A stretch of 64,000 nucleotides of DNA from Neobacillus endophyticus. Its GTDB lineage: Bacteria; Bacillota; Bacilli; Bacillales; Cytobacillaceae. Numbering within the stretch: position 1 is the stretch's first letter; every line of letters begins with the position of its first letter. The notes beneath the pieces are model-generated. The model had not been told where the DNA came from. It saw only the letters and a program-made list of their open reading frames with translations, and searched no databases. Of this stretch, positions 36,531 through 43,911 are shown piece by piece. Position numbers and translations under genes: made by a program. Location: the NCBI RefSeq assembly GCF_013248975.1, contig NZ_JABRWH010000001.1, positions 4,856,001-4,920,000 on the forward strand, in the 5' to 3' direction.

Positions 36531-37658
36531 ATGACAAAATTACTTTTAAAAAATGCTACAGTATATCCCATTACATCCAAACCGTTAAAATCAGGAGATG
36601 TATTAATTGAACACGGAAAAATATCAAAGGTAGGGATGCAATTAACCAGTGAAACAGACGTAAAAATGATAGATTGCGCCGGGCTCCATTTGTTTCCTGG
36701 ATTTATCGATGTGCATACCCATTTAGGTCTTTATGATGAAGGCACCGGTTGGGCAGGTGATGATGCAAACGAGACCGCAGAAGCCCTTACCCCGCATATT
36801 CGTGCCATTGATGGAGTCTACCCGCTCGACCAAGCTTTTTCCGATGCCATAAAAAACGGAATTACCACTGTCCATATTATGCCTGGAAGTGCTAATATCA
36901 TCGGAGGAACAACTTCAGTTATTAAAACTACGGGGAAAAATATTCAGAAGATGATTGTCCAAGAAATTTCGGGATTAAAAATCGCCCTAGGCGAAAATCC
37001 AAAAAGAATTCACAGTAATGGAAAAAGTAATTCCATCACTAGAATGGGAATCATGGGAATGCTGCGCGAAGCCTTCTATAAAGCGTTACATGGCGATCAT
37101 CACGAGAAACTTCGAATAACCCCGCTGATCATGGCATTGAGACGGGAAATACCTGTAAGAATTCATGCCCATCGCGCCGACGATATTATTACAGCATTAA
37201 GATTTGCCGAGGAATTTAACCTTGATTTGCGAATTGAGCATTGTACTGAAGGACATTTGATAGCCGATGAACTATCCGGTAAGAATTTAAAGGTTTCAGT
37301 TGGCCCGACGTTGACACGGAGATCAAAGGTCGAATTGAAAAATAAAACATGGAGTACTTATCGGGAACTTACTGACCATGGAATTGAAGTTTCCATCATT
37401 ACTGATCATCCTTACACTCCAATCCAATATTTAAATATATGTGCCAGTTTGGCTGTAAGGGAAGGAATGTCCGAACAGAAAGCACTAGAAGGAATCACCA
37501 TTCTTCCTGCAAGAAATTTGAAAATAGACAACCAGCTGGGAAGTATTGAACCTGGAAAAGAAGCCGATTTAGTATTATGGAGTCATCATCCCTTTCATTA
37601 TCTGGCAAAACCAAAATGGACCATGATCGGCGGTGAAATCGTTTACACAAATAAGTAG
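36531..37658 (+). CDS. Amidohydrolase (imidazolonepropionase-like)
   Basis: 375-residue metal-dependent hydrolase of the TIM-barrel amidohydrolase superfamily. HxH metal motif in GFIDVHTHLGLYDEG, further ligands in RIHAHRADD and RIEHCTEGH, and the catalytic aspartate probably in IITDHPYTP; the flanking beta sandwich closes with GSIEPGKEADLVLWSHHPFH. Substrate cannot be told from sequence; relatives include dipeptidases and imidazolonepropionase-like enzymes. ATG preceded by GAAAGG. Divergent from the unknown membrane gene. Confidence 0.85.
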   Translation: MTKLLLKNATVYPITSKPLKSGDVLIEHGKISKVGMQLTSETDVKMIDCAGLHLFPGFIDVHTHLGLYDEGTGWAGDDANETAEALTPHIRAIDGVYPLDQAFSDAIKNGITTVHIMPGSANIIGGTTSVIKTTGKNIQKMIVQEISGLKIALGENPKRIHSNGKSNSITRMGIMGMLREAFYKALHGDHHEKLRITPLIMALRREIPVRIHAHRADDIITALRFAEEFNLDLRIEHCTEGHLIADELSGKNLKVSVGPTLTRRSKVELKNKTWSTYRELTDHGIEVSIITDHPYTPIQYLNICASLAVREGMSEQKALEGITILPARNLKIDNQLGSIEPGKEADLVLWSHHPFHYLAKPKWTMIGGEIVYTNK

Positions 37659-37826
37659 AATTTTGTAGAAAAACAGGAAAAAACTTTGTTGAAAATAGAA
37701 CAAAAAACTATTTCCTTTTTACTTTATTTCTTGTATGATACTTTAAGAAAAACATTTTTTTATCGTGTATATTTATGGGGGTTTTAGGACAATCTCTGTT
37801 TAAACAAAAACTAAAAATGGGAAGGC

Positions 37827-37917
37827 AAATGGTGCGCCACCAGCGATGACTGGTTCTAGTGGGTTCGATTCCCACCCCGAAATTTTTTATCAAGTTAAAA
37901 AAATTTCGAGGGTGGGC
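37827..37917 (+). ncRNA. Leader element with a tRNA T-arm-like hairpin and a competing long hairpin
   Basis: In order: GGTG-CGC-CACC, ACCAG-CGATGA-CTGGT, a 4-base spacer, then GTGGG-TTCGATT-CCCAC, which is an exact tRNA T-arm. The 3' side of the T-arm is reused in a second stem, CCCACCC.GAAATTTTTT with AAAAAATTTCG.GGGTGGG, so the two folds exclude each other. There is no D-arm or matching 5' acceptor strand, so it is not a normal tRNA. It lies within a 306-base gap, some 50 bases upstream of a GNAT gene. Function unknown. Confidence 0.45.
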
Positions 37918-37964
37918 CGCTTCTTTAGACATGGAATCGGTATGCCCTAATTGGAGGGATATTC

Positions 37965-38528
37965 ATGCTCAAGAAACGAGAGCTACTAGACAGTCACACA
38001 CTTTACGAATTAATGACGCATCCAGATGTCTTCCCTTTTGTACGTCAAAAAGCGGCCTCATACGAAGAATTTCTCTTTATGACCAAGCAAACCATTGAAG
38101 CAGAAGAGCGCGGGGAATTAATATCCCGAACGATTCTAGATGAATGGGGCAACCCGATTGGCGTCATCAATCTTTTTGATATCCAGGACAATGCTGGATT
38201 TTTGGGTACTTGGCTTGGAAAACCGTTTCACGGAAAAGGTTATAACCAAATAGCTAAAGATGCGTTTTTCCAAGAGCTATTTTACGAAAAAGGAATTGAA
38301 ACAGTTTTTATGCGGATCAGAAAAGTTAATATCCGTTCTATCAAAGCGGCAGAAAAACTTCCCTATTCTGTCTTGGCTAATGAAACTAGAAAATCCGTAT
38401 ATGAACAACTAAATGCAAAAGAAGAAGTATATGATTTGTATGAAATTCCTAAAGATTTGTTCACATTAAATGCATTGCGAAACACTTCATCCCAAGCAGA
38501 CGATGGCACGCAGCTATTAGAAGCGTAA
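37965..38528 (+). CDS. GNAT-family acetyltransferase (RimJ/RimL-like)
   Basis: 187 residues. The fold-defining region is GTWLGKPFHGKGYNQIAKDA (acetyl-CoA binding loop R/Q-x-x-G-x-G variant) and VFMRIRKVNIRSIKAAEKLP (N-R-S-x-x-A-x-x-x motif typical of RimJ/RimL-type acetyltransferases). ATG after GGAGGG. Substrate unknown. The unusual leader upstream may control it. Terminator at 38528. Confidence 0.8.
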   Translation: MLKKRELLDSHTLYELMTHPDVFPFVRQKAASYEEFLFMTKQTIEAEERGELISRTILDEWGNPIGVINLFDIQDNAGFLGTWLGKPFHGKGYNQIAKDAFFQELFYEKGIETVFMRIRKVNIRSIKAAEKLPYSVLANETRKSVYEQLNAKEEVYDLYEIPKDLFTLNALRNTSSQADDGTQLLEA

Positions 38529-38563
38529 AAAAAGCAACCGGTAAGTGAACCGGTTGCTTTTTC
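38528..38563 (+). terminator. GNAT gene terminator
   Basis: Stem AAAGCAACCGGT / ACCGGTTGCTTT with TTTTCT after it. Confidence 0.85.
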
Positions 38564-38588
38564 TATTGTCATAAAAGTTACAATGCCG

Positions 38589-38747
38589 TTAATCCGTAAC
38601 ACTTTGTTCGATCGTTTCATTGACTTCATTAAGACCCATTTGGAGCAAAAATTCTTCTAACTCTTCATTCGTTAAAGTTTCAAAACGTCCATCATGAAAA
38701 AGTACCTGGGTTTGATTTGGATTGATTCTGTTCAAATTAAAACTCAT
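38589..38747 (-). CDS. Small acidic protein of unknown function (52 aa)
   Basis: ATG eight bases after AAAGGAG on the minus strand. MSFNLNRINPNQTQVLFHDG then RFETLTNEELEEFLLQMGLN; acidic, probably alpha-helical in the second half. No membrane segment. Family not recognised. Shares the convergent terminator at 38528-38563. Confidence 0.55.
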   Translation of the reverse strand: MSFNLNRINPNQTQVLFHDGRFETLTNEELEEFLLQMGLNEVNETIEQSVTD

Positions 38748-38981
38748 TGTCTTTGCTCCTTTCATTGATGATTAATTCCTATTATCCGCAACTTCATTTG
38801 TTTTCATACTTGATTTTCCAATAATTTAACCCCTAACCATTTCCTTCTGAGCCGATCAATAACTTGTGGGCATTCTTTTGCATAGTATGCCATATCGACG
38901 TTTCTATAAAAGCCTTATATTCTCCAATAAATTTTTGCTGCCTATTGAATTCAAATTTTTTACCCGAAAGGATGAACCACC

Positions 38982-39461
38982 ATGTTCCCATGGAATTTAT
39001 TCCCTTTTAATAAAGATATGAAGGAGTCATTGCAAAAACTTAAGCCAGAGGAAATAGACAAATATGTCCAGGATATCATCTCAAAAGTAATGCCAGGAAA
39101 TATGCAGGGGATGATGAATCCTCAGGAGCTTTTCAACGGATTTTCATCACGCTCAACTCCACAAACATCTCCGTCTCCGGACACATTAGGTGCATCCGCC
39201 TACGAAACACATGATTATGTATTTGTCAGGATTCCGATTAAGAGTGAGGAGTGGATCAAAAAACTGCGCTTATTTCATACTTCAAATCAACTCATAATCG
39301 AGCATGTTCCACAGTATGAAGATAAACATACCATTACATTGCCGGCGATTGTTAAAAAGAAAGGGGCATCTGCCAATTATAAAGATGGAGTTCTCGAGGT
39401 AAAAATTCCTAAAAACGTGGATATGCAATTTTCACAAATCGATGTTATGGAAATTTTATAA
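38982..39461 (+). CDS. Hsp20-like spore-type protein
   Basis: 159 residues. Proline/phenylalanine head (MFPWNLFPFNKDMKESLQKL), a linker rich in Ser/Thr/Pro, then an alpha-crystallin-like domain (ETHDYVFVRIPIKSEEWI; LRLFHTSNQLIIEHVP; GVLEVKIPKN). The core is degenerate compared with the two other Hsp20 genes in the window. AAAGGATG precedes the ATG. Together with the next gene, 74 bases downstream, it probably forms a pair. Confidence 0.65.
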   Translation: MFPWNLFPFNKDMKESLQKLKPEEIDKYVQDIISKVMPGNMQGMMNPQELFNGFSSRSTPQTSPSPDTLGASAYETHDYVFVRIPIKSEEWIKKLRLFHTSNQLIIEHVPQYEDKHTITLPAIVKKKGASANYKDGVLEVKIPKNVDMQFSQIDVMEIL

Positions 39462-39534
39462 TCTAAGTTTTTTAGCATGTTTTGATGAGACAAAAATAAG
39501 GATAAGTAACAGCTCAACACGGAGGAGTGATTTG

Positions 39535-39981
39535 ATGGATATGGAAAAATTTAAAAAGTGGATGGATGATGCACAACAATATCAATCTGATGCTTTTTGG
39601 AATAAAATTTTTGACTCCAGTAAAAAAAATTCTGCCCCAATAACACCATTATCTATTTCCGAATATATTCCAAAATGTGATGTATATGAACTGGATCACC
39701 ACCTTATTGTTGAAGCTGAAATGCCAGGACTGACAAAAGATCATATCCATATTTCCATTCAGCAGCAGCTACTCATTATAACAGGGGAATTTAACACTTT
39801 AAAGCAAAACCGAAAATATTTTTTGAAGGAACGGGCAAATCGAAAATTCAAAAAGGAAGTGACCCTCCCTTACCCGATTATACATCGTCAAATAAAATCA
39901 GAAATTCGGAATGGAATATTAATCATTATCCTGCCGATCAATCGTGAGGAAGTGGAAGACATCCCCATTTCCTTTGAATAA
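39535..39981 (+). CDS. Hsp20/alpha-crystallin family protein, CotM-like
   Basis: 148 residues from MDMEKFKKWMDDAQQYQSDA; start fixed by GGAGGAGTG, though the frame is open back into the preceding gene. The core has VYELDHHLIVEAEMPGLTKD, LLIITGEF and the closing RNGILIIILPIN. It shares the MDMxKxxxW head with the gene at 23838, so the two are true paralogues. Spore-coat or small heat-shock chaperone role is inferred from family. Confidence 0.75.
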   Translation: MDMEKFKKWMDDAQQYQSDAFWNKIFDSSKKNSAPITPLSISEYIPKCDVYELDHHLIVEAEMPGLTKDHIHISIQQQLLIITGEFNTLKQNRKYFLKERANRKFKKEVTLPYPIIHRQIKSEIRNGILIIILPINREEVEDIPISFE

Positions 39982-39986
39982 AGAAA

Positions 39987-40011
39987 TAAGACAGCTGTAT
40001 GCTGTCTTTTC
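39987..40011 (+). terminator. Terminator between convergent genes
   Basis: Stem AAGACAG / CTGTCTT with a T-run. Confidence 0.7.
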
Positions 40012-40490
40012 TAATGATTTTTATCATTTGGTTTTTGTTGTTCTCCCATGTCCATGCCCTCCATTGAATTCCCTGAGGTAGATTTTTCCGGTTCACTTGG
40101 AGTGCCGACGAAAAATTCCTTTTTCGGCATATTATGCATATTTCTCGCTGTCACATGGGAAATGATATAATAGGTTCCTTCTTGCGGGAAAGTTTTCACA
40201 AGACTGTATACGCCATTCTTAGGATTCTTGATTTCAACTTTTTCATGAGTAGCGGACTTGGCCCTCCAGATTTCGAATACCACCGAATCAGCATCATTCA
40301 CTTTTTCTTTTCCTTGTGTAATCTTTGCTTCAAATGTAACAGGCTGGTTTGATTTAATTTGTTGAGGTTTCACTGACAACTCCACATTAACCATTTGCGG
40401 CATGTCATTTGCTCTTTCTTCCTGACTGCTGCATGCCGCAGCTGTTACAAGCAGAAAGAACATCATAATAAGTGATATGCCCTTTCTCAT
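40011..40490 (-). CDS. YtkA/FixH-like lipoprotein
   Basis: 159 residues. Lipobox TAAACSSQ after a hydrophobic signal, then a YtkA-like immunoglobulin-type domain (QIKSNQPVTFEAKITQGKEK; YYIISHVTARNMHNMPKKEF). The C-terminal tail has a Met/His-rich SMEGMDMGEQQKPND..NH that could bind copper. YtkA-type proteins are often near copper and oxidase-assembly genes. Followed upstream by a small gene whose stop is 8 bases before this start, so likely the second gene of a pair. Confidence 0.78.
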   Translation of the reverse strand: MRKGISLIMMFFLLVTAAACSSQEERANDMPQMVNVELSVKPQQIKSNQPVTFEAKITQGKEKVNDADSVVFEIWRAKSATHEKVEIKNPKNGVYSLVKTFPQEGTYYIISHVTARNMHNMPKKEFFVGTPSEPEKSTSGNSMEGMDMGEQQKPNDKNH

Positions 40491-40497
40491 TTTCCGC

Positions 40498-40773
40498 TCA
40501 CTCCCCCGCTAATTGTTCCATGATATCTATATGGAAATGTATTAATTCTAATTTTGCTTCAGGAGAAATATGGGTGTTCATGATCCTTTTAACGGCAGTA
40601 TAATACTTTTCATACCTATTTTTTCTAACTCTTGGATGGGAGTTTTCATCTAGCAATTCACGTTTGATGGCCTCCAGTAAAATTTCTTCACTACTTTGAT
40701 TATGATGAACTAGCAGTCGATTATTCCAAATCTTCCGATATTCTTCTAATAACCAATCCATATGATCTGACAT
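40498..40773 (-). CDS. Small helical protein of unknown function (91 aa)
   Basis: Start at MSDHMDWLLEEYRKIWNNRL, seven bases after GAGGGGG; the frame is open further upstream through the divergent gene. All-helical, charged, no cysteine, no membrane span. Followed 8 bases later by the YtkA-like lipoprotein gene, so the two are an operon. Family not recognised. Confidence 0.6.
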   Translation of the reverse strand: MSDHMDWLLEEYRKIWNNRLLVHHNQSSEEILLEAIKRELLDENSHPRVRKNRYEKYYTAVKRIMNTHISPEAKLELIHFHIDIMEQLAGE

Positions 40774-40864
40774 TAAAATCCCCCTCTTCATATGCATTGT
40801 TACATAATTGGAAGCTATTTTGCAAAAAATATATGTTAACAATTTGAAGAAAGGAGAACTAACG

Positions 40865-41107
40865 ATGACTCCATATCGATGCCCAAATTGTAAAACAAAT
40901 CGCAGCCGCTTCAATGTTATTGAGCAAGTCGTCCATTCCGTTAAGCTCGATCCCCAAACAGGGGGGATTGTTCAGGAATATGATGAAAATGATTTAGAAC
41001 CGTTCCACCTAAGATATAATGGTCCGGAATATCGAATTCAATGCGGGGCCTGCGGTTTAATCGAGGATGAGCGGACATTTATCAAGTTTGGTGAAAAACC
41101 TATTTAA
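40865..41107 (+). CDS. Small zinc-ribbon protein (80 aa)
   Basis: [20 protein letters not shown] opens a zinc ribbon, closed by [20 protein letters not shown]: two CxxC pairs 50 or so residues apart. ATG after GAAAGGAG; the frame is open upstream but has no ribosome site. Divergent from the 91-residue gene, with starts only about 90 bases apart. Function unknown. Confidence 0.65.
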   Translation: MTPYRCPNCKTNRSRFNVIEQVVHSVKLDPQTGGIVQEYDENDLEPFHLRYNGPEYRIQCGACGLIEDERTFIKFGEKPI

Positions 41108-41110
41108 AAT

Positions 41111-41157
41111 AGAAACACCTTTATTAAGGGTAAAACCTTAATAAAGGTGTTTTTTTG
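41111..41157 (+). terminator. Terminator between convergent genes
   Basis: Stem AACACCTTTATTAAGG / CCTTAATAAAGGTGTT (16 bp, perfect) with TTTTTTT; ends at the stop codon of the minus-strand gene. Confidence 0.85.
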
Positions 41158-41979
41158 TTAGAGAAGATCGTTATCTTTTAAAAAATGAAGGGAATCAACC
41201 TTCCAAGCATCAGCTGGAGAGAAGCGCACTAAATGCATTACCCCTCGATATTTAACTCCTCCTCGCTTTTTTATAATCAAATCAATTTCAATAGGAACAT
41301 CTACGCTGATCGCATCTGTTAAATCTTCAGGAGGCAAAAGTTCCATTCTTGAAATTCGTATATTTTCAACCCTCTTTAATATAGGTTTCCATCTAATTGC
41401 TTGCAATGATGCTTGAGAAGCAATTCGTGAATCCTGCTGTTTGAATCCGGTAATATAGGCATTTATCACCTCATATGGGTTTGCTTCCCCTAAATAATGA
41501 TCTAATTTCCCTGCCGCCTTTAAAATCATTAGCATATGGGACAAATCCATATTGTTCGTTCGATGAGTAGTACTTCCATAAAAATGGATGCAAAAATGAC
41601 CCGGAAAATTATTTTTTAATGCTCCTGCCCCATGGGGCATACCGTGCATAGAAGCAGCAATCCAATGCTCTTTATGTATAACGATAATCGCCCTGCGTTT
41701 CCAGCTCCATTTCCCACCGTAAATCTGTTTCATTATTCTCGTATCTTTTGCCGTTAAAGGCTGTACATCAGCATGATTGCTCCCAGCTCGTCTTTGCACC
41801 TTAAATTTCTTCCCTGACTCCACGTCTAAAACCGTGAACTTGGAATATCTCGGTAAAATTCTGTCTACTTCTTTCCAGTTGGGCATGTCGATTTTATAGC
41901 TGAAACTTTCTTCTGCTTGTACTTGTCCTATTAGGAGGAAATGAATAATCACAAGTAAAAATACAACCTTTTTCTTCAT
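41158..41979 (-). CDS. Secreted protein of unknown function with conserved His/Cys motif
   Basis: 273 residues with a signal peptide (MKKKVVFLLVIIHFLLIGQVQA). The centre carries HWIAASMHGMPHGAGALKNN then FPGHFCIHFYGSTTH, a histidine-rich block with one cysteine seen in some secreted wall-associated bacterial proteins and looking like a metal or catalytic centre. It is not a YkuD transpeptidase motif. AAGGAG-like GGGGGAT precedes the ATG. Enzymatic activity is possible but unproved. Confidence 0.6.
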   Translation of the reverse strand: MKKKVVFLLVIIHFLLIGQVQAEESFSYKIDMPNWKEVDRILPRYSKFTVLDVESGKKFKVQRRAGSNHADVQPLTAKDTRIMKQIYGGKWSWKRRAIIVIHKEHWIAASMHGMPHGAGALKNNFPGHFCIHFYGSTTHRTNNMDLSHMLMILKAAGKLDHYLGEANPYEVINAYITGFKQQDSRIASQASLQAIRWKPILKRVENIRISRMELLPPEDLTDAISVDVPIEIDLIIKKRGGVKYRGVMHLVRFSPADAWKVDSLHFLKDNDLL

Positions 41980-42067
41980 CCCAAATCCCCCTGTTAATGA
42001 TTATCTACATTAAAAGAGTTACCTGAAGAGGTTTGTATCATTCATTTTCAACTTTATTTTTTCTAAC

Positions 42068-42105
42068 AACAAAACCCAATTCCTGTTTGGAATTGGGTTT
42101 TGTCA
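42068..42105 (-). terminator. CtpB gene terminator
   Basis: Stem AAAACCCAATTCC / GGAATTGGGTTTT, 5-base loop, just past the protease stop. Confidence 0.85.
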
Positions 42106-42118
42106 GTTTCACTTATTT

Positions 42119-43615
42119 CTATTTCATTCGCTGCTTCAAAACTTCCATTGCCTTTTGAAGTTGAGTATCATTTGCTTGGATTTTTGTTCTTACTAAATCC
42201 ATTAACTTGTTAGTGGCGTTTCCTTTTAAAACACCATCTACTGGAAGATTATTTGCTTTTTCGAATGCCATTACCACAGCTTTTGTTTTGTCATCAAAGA
42301 AACCATCTGTACGTCCTGGATCATATCCTACCGCTTTGAGCATTTTTTGTGCGGTTTGAACATCCGTTGATGCACTTGATAACGAGAGTGCTTTATCAGG
42401 ATTGATAATTGGTAATGATGCATAATCAGGCAGCGCTACTGAAAAATCTGGCTGTAATCCTTTTTTATGAATCCAATTTCCATTAGGCGTCAACCATTTG
42501 TCAATGGTATATTTCATATTTGAACCGTCGCTGAAATCAATCGTTGTTTGCACAGTCCCTTTTCCAAATGACTTTTCACCCACTAGCGGAACACCCGCAG
42601 ACTCCCTAACAGCCGCTGATAATATTTCAGAAGCACTTGCACTGCCACTGTCAATAAGGACAACTAAAGGAAGCGTTGGATTCCCGGAATTTTTCGAATA
42701 AATGGATTGAATTTTACCATTTCTGTCTTGTTCCTTAACAATGACTTTTCCTTTAGGGACAAACAAACTGGAGATATCTACAGCCTGATCCAATAGTCCG
42801 CCTGGATTTTGTCTTAAATCAAGTACTAGACCTTTCATCCCTTTTTTCTGTAAATCATTTAATGTTTTAACCAATTCATTTGCTGTATTACTAGAAAAAC
42901 TTGTAATTTGCACCTTGGCAATTCCATTACCTACCATTTCCCCATAAACAGTTTCAATTGGAATCTCGTCACGTACGATAGAAACAGTCATTGGAGAAGA
43001 CATACCAGGTCGTTGAATAGATAGTTCCACCTTTGTCCCTTTTTTCCCTCGGATTAATGTAACTGCCTGGGTTGAATTCATGCCCTGCAAGCTTTTTCCA
43101 TTAACAGATAAAATGATATCATTTGGTTTCAAACCAGCTTTCTCTGCCGGGGAACCTTTTATCGGAGATACAATGACAATGTGATTATCCTTTTCTTGAA
43201 TCTCAGCACCAATTCCTTCAAAAGAAGAAGAAATACTGCTTTTAAATTGATTTGCTTCATCTTTACTCATATAACTTGAAAAAGGATCGTCCAACGCTTC
43301 TACCATACCGTTAATGGCACCATTAATCAGTTTCTGTTGATTTACTTTCTTAAAGTAACCATTTTTCAATGTGTCGAATGCATCGTATAATTTATTAAAT
43401 TCAGTTCTGTCAGTTCCAACCGTCACTACTTTTTCCTTTCCAAAAGAGAGGGCAACTGTTGTAATACCGGCAGAAATAAAAACAATAAAGAACAATAGCA
43501 TGATAAAATGGAATTTCTTTAAACGTATGTATCCTGATTTGTTCTCTAAATTATGTTCTTGTTCCACTTTGTCTTGTCCGATTTTTTCATCTTCCAAAGC
43601 CTTCACCACTTTCAT
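42119..43615 (-). CDS. Carboxy-terminal processing protease, S41 family (CtpB-like)
   Basis: About 498 residues: one N-terminal membrane anchor (FHFIMLLFFIVFISAGITT), a PDZ domain (GSPAEKAGLKPNDIILSVNG), the S41 protease core with catalytic Ser in DSGSASASEIL and Lys in GEKSFGKGTVQ, and a C-terminal peptidoglycan-binding repeat (TAQKMLKAVGYDPGRTDGFF). This order is that of CtpA/CtpB; B. subtilis CtpB works in sporulation signalling (SpoIVFA cleavage). Start codon is uncertain: MKVVKAL at 43615 is used here, but no strong ribosome site precedes it. Confidence 0.88.
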   Translation of the reverse strand: MKVVKALEDEKIGQDKVEQEHNLENKSGYIRLKKFHFIMLLFFIVFISAGITTVALSFGKEKVVTVGTDRTEFNKLYDAFDTLKNGYFKKVNQQKLINGAINGMVEALDDPFSSYMSKDEANQFKSSISSSFEGIGAEIQEKDNHIVIVSPIKGSPAEKAGLKPNDIILSVNGKSLQGMNSTQAVTLIRGKKGTKVELSIQRPGMSSPMTVSIVRDEIPIETVYGEMVGNGIAKVQITSFSSNTANELVKTLNDLQKKGMKGLVLDLRQNPGGLLDQAVDISSLFVPKGKVIVKEQDRNGKIQSIYSKNSGNPTLPLVVLIDSGSASASEILSAAVRESAGVPLVGEKSFGKGTVQTTIDFSDGSNMKYTIDKWLTPNGNWIHKKGLQPDFSVALPDYASLPIINPDKALSLSSASTDVQTAQKMLKAVGYDPGRTDGFFDDKTKAVVMAFEKANNLPVDGVLKGNATNKLMDLVRTKIQANDTQLQKAMEVLKQRMK

Positions 43616-43639
43616 TGACCGTAAAAATAAAATCACTGT

Positions 43640-43876
43640 TGTTTTTTGAATAGTTCAAGCATAATGGGACAATAATTTTTTCAAGCTTTCAAATTCCTAA
43701 AAAATAAACCCTTAATGTTTAGAATAACATCTTTTTTATAAAATTAACAAAGAAAAGTTAATAAAAATAGAAGTTTTCTTTAAAAAGATTCTATTACATG
43801 GCGGTAGCTTTCCACTTAAAGCAATAGGGAAACCGGTTGAACTTTTTATAACTTGTTATGAACAATGCCTAAAATA
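43640..43876. other. Intergenic stretch upstream of the protease, no gene seen
   Basis: AT-rich gap between copA and the protease gene. No ORF with a ribosome site and no recognisable structured RNA. The protease promoter must lie here but could not be placed. Confidence 0.4.
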
Positions 43877-43877
43877 A

Positions 43878-43908
43878 ACAGCACTTCCACAATGGCGAAG
43901 TGCTGTAA
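43878..43908 (-). terminator. copA terminator
   Basis: Stem CAGCACTTC / GAAGTGCTG immediately past the copA stop. Confidence 0.75.
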
Positions 43909-43911
43909 AAA

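Noticed and set aside
37827..37885. Complete tRNA gene
   Set aside because: T-arm and an anticodon-like stem exist, but there is no D-arm and no 5' strand able to pair with the CCCGAAA that would be the 3' acceptor.
37907..37920. AGGGTGGGCCGC as a T-box sequence
   Set aside because: One base short of the AGGGTGGNACCGC core, on the 3' side of the hairpin, and with no terminator between it and the gene; stem I features are absent.
37708..37932. 74-codon minus-strand frame with GVGIEPTRTSHRWW
   Set aside because: Typical of the antisense of a tRNA T-arm; no ribosome site, and it spans the two hairpins.
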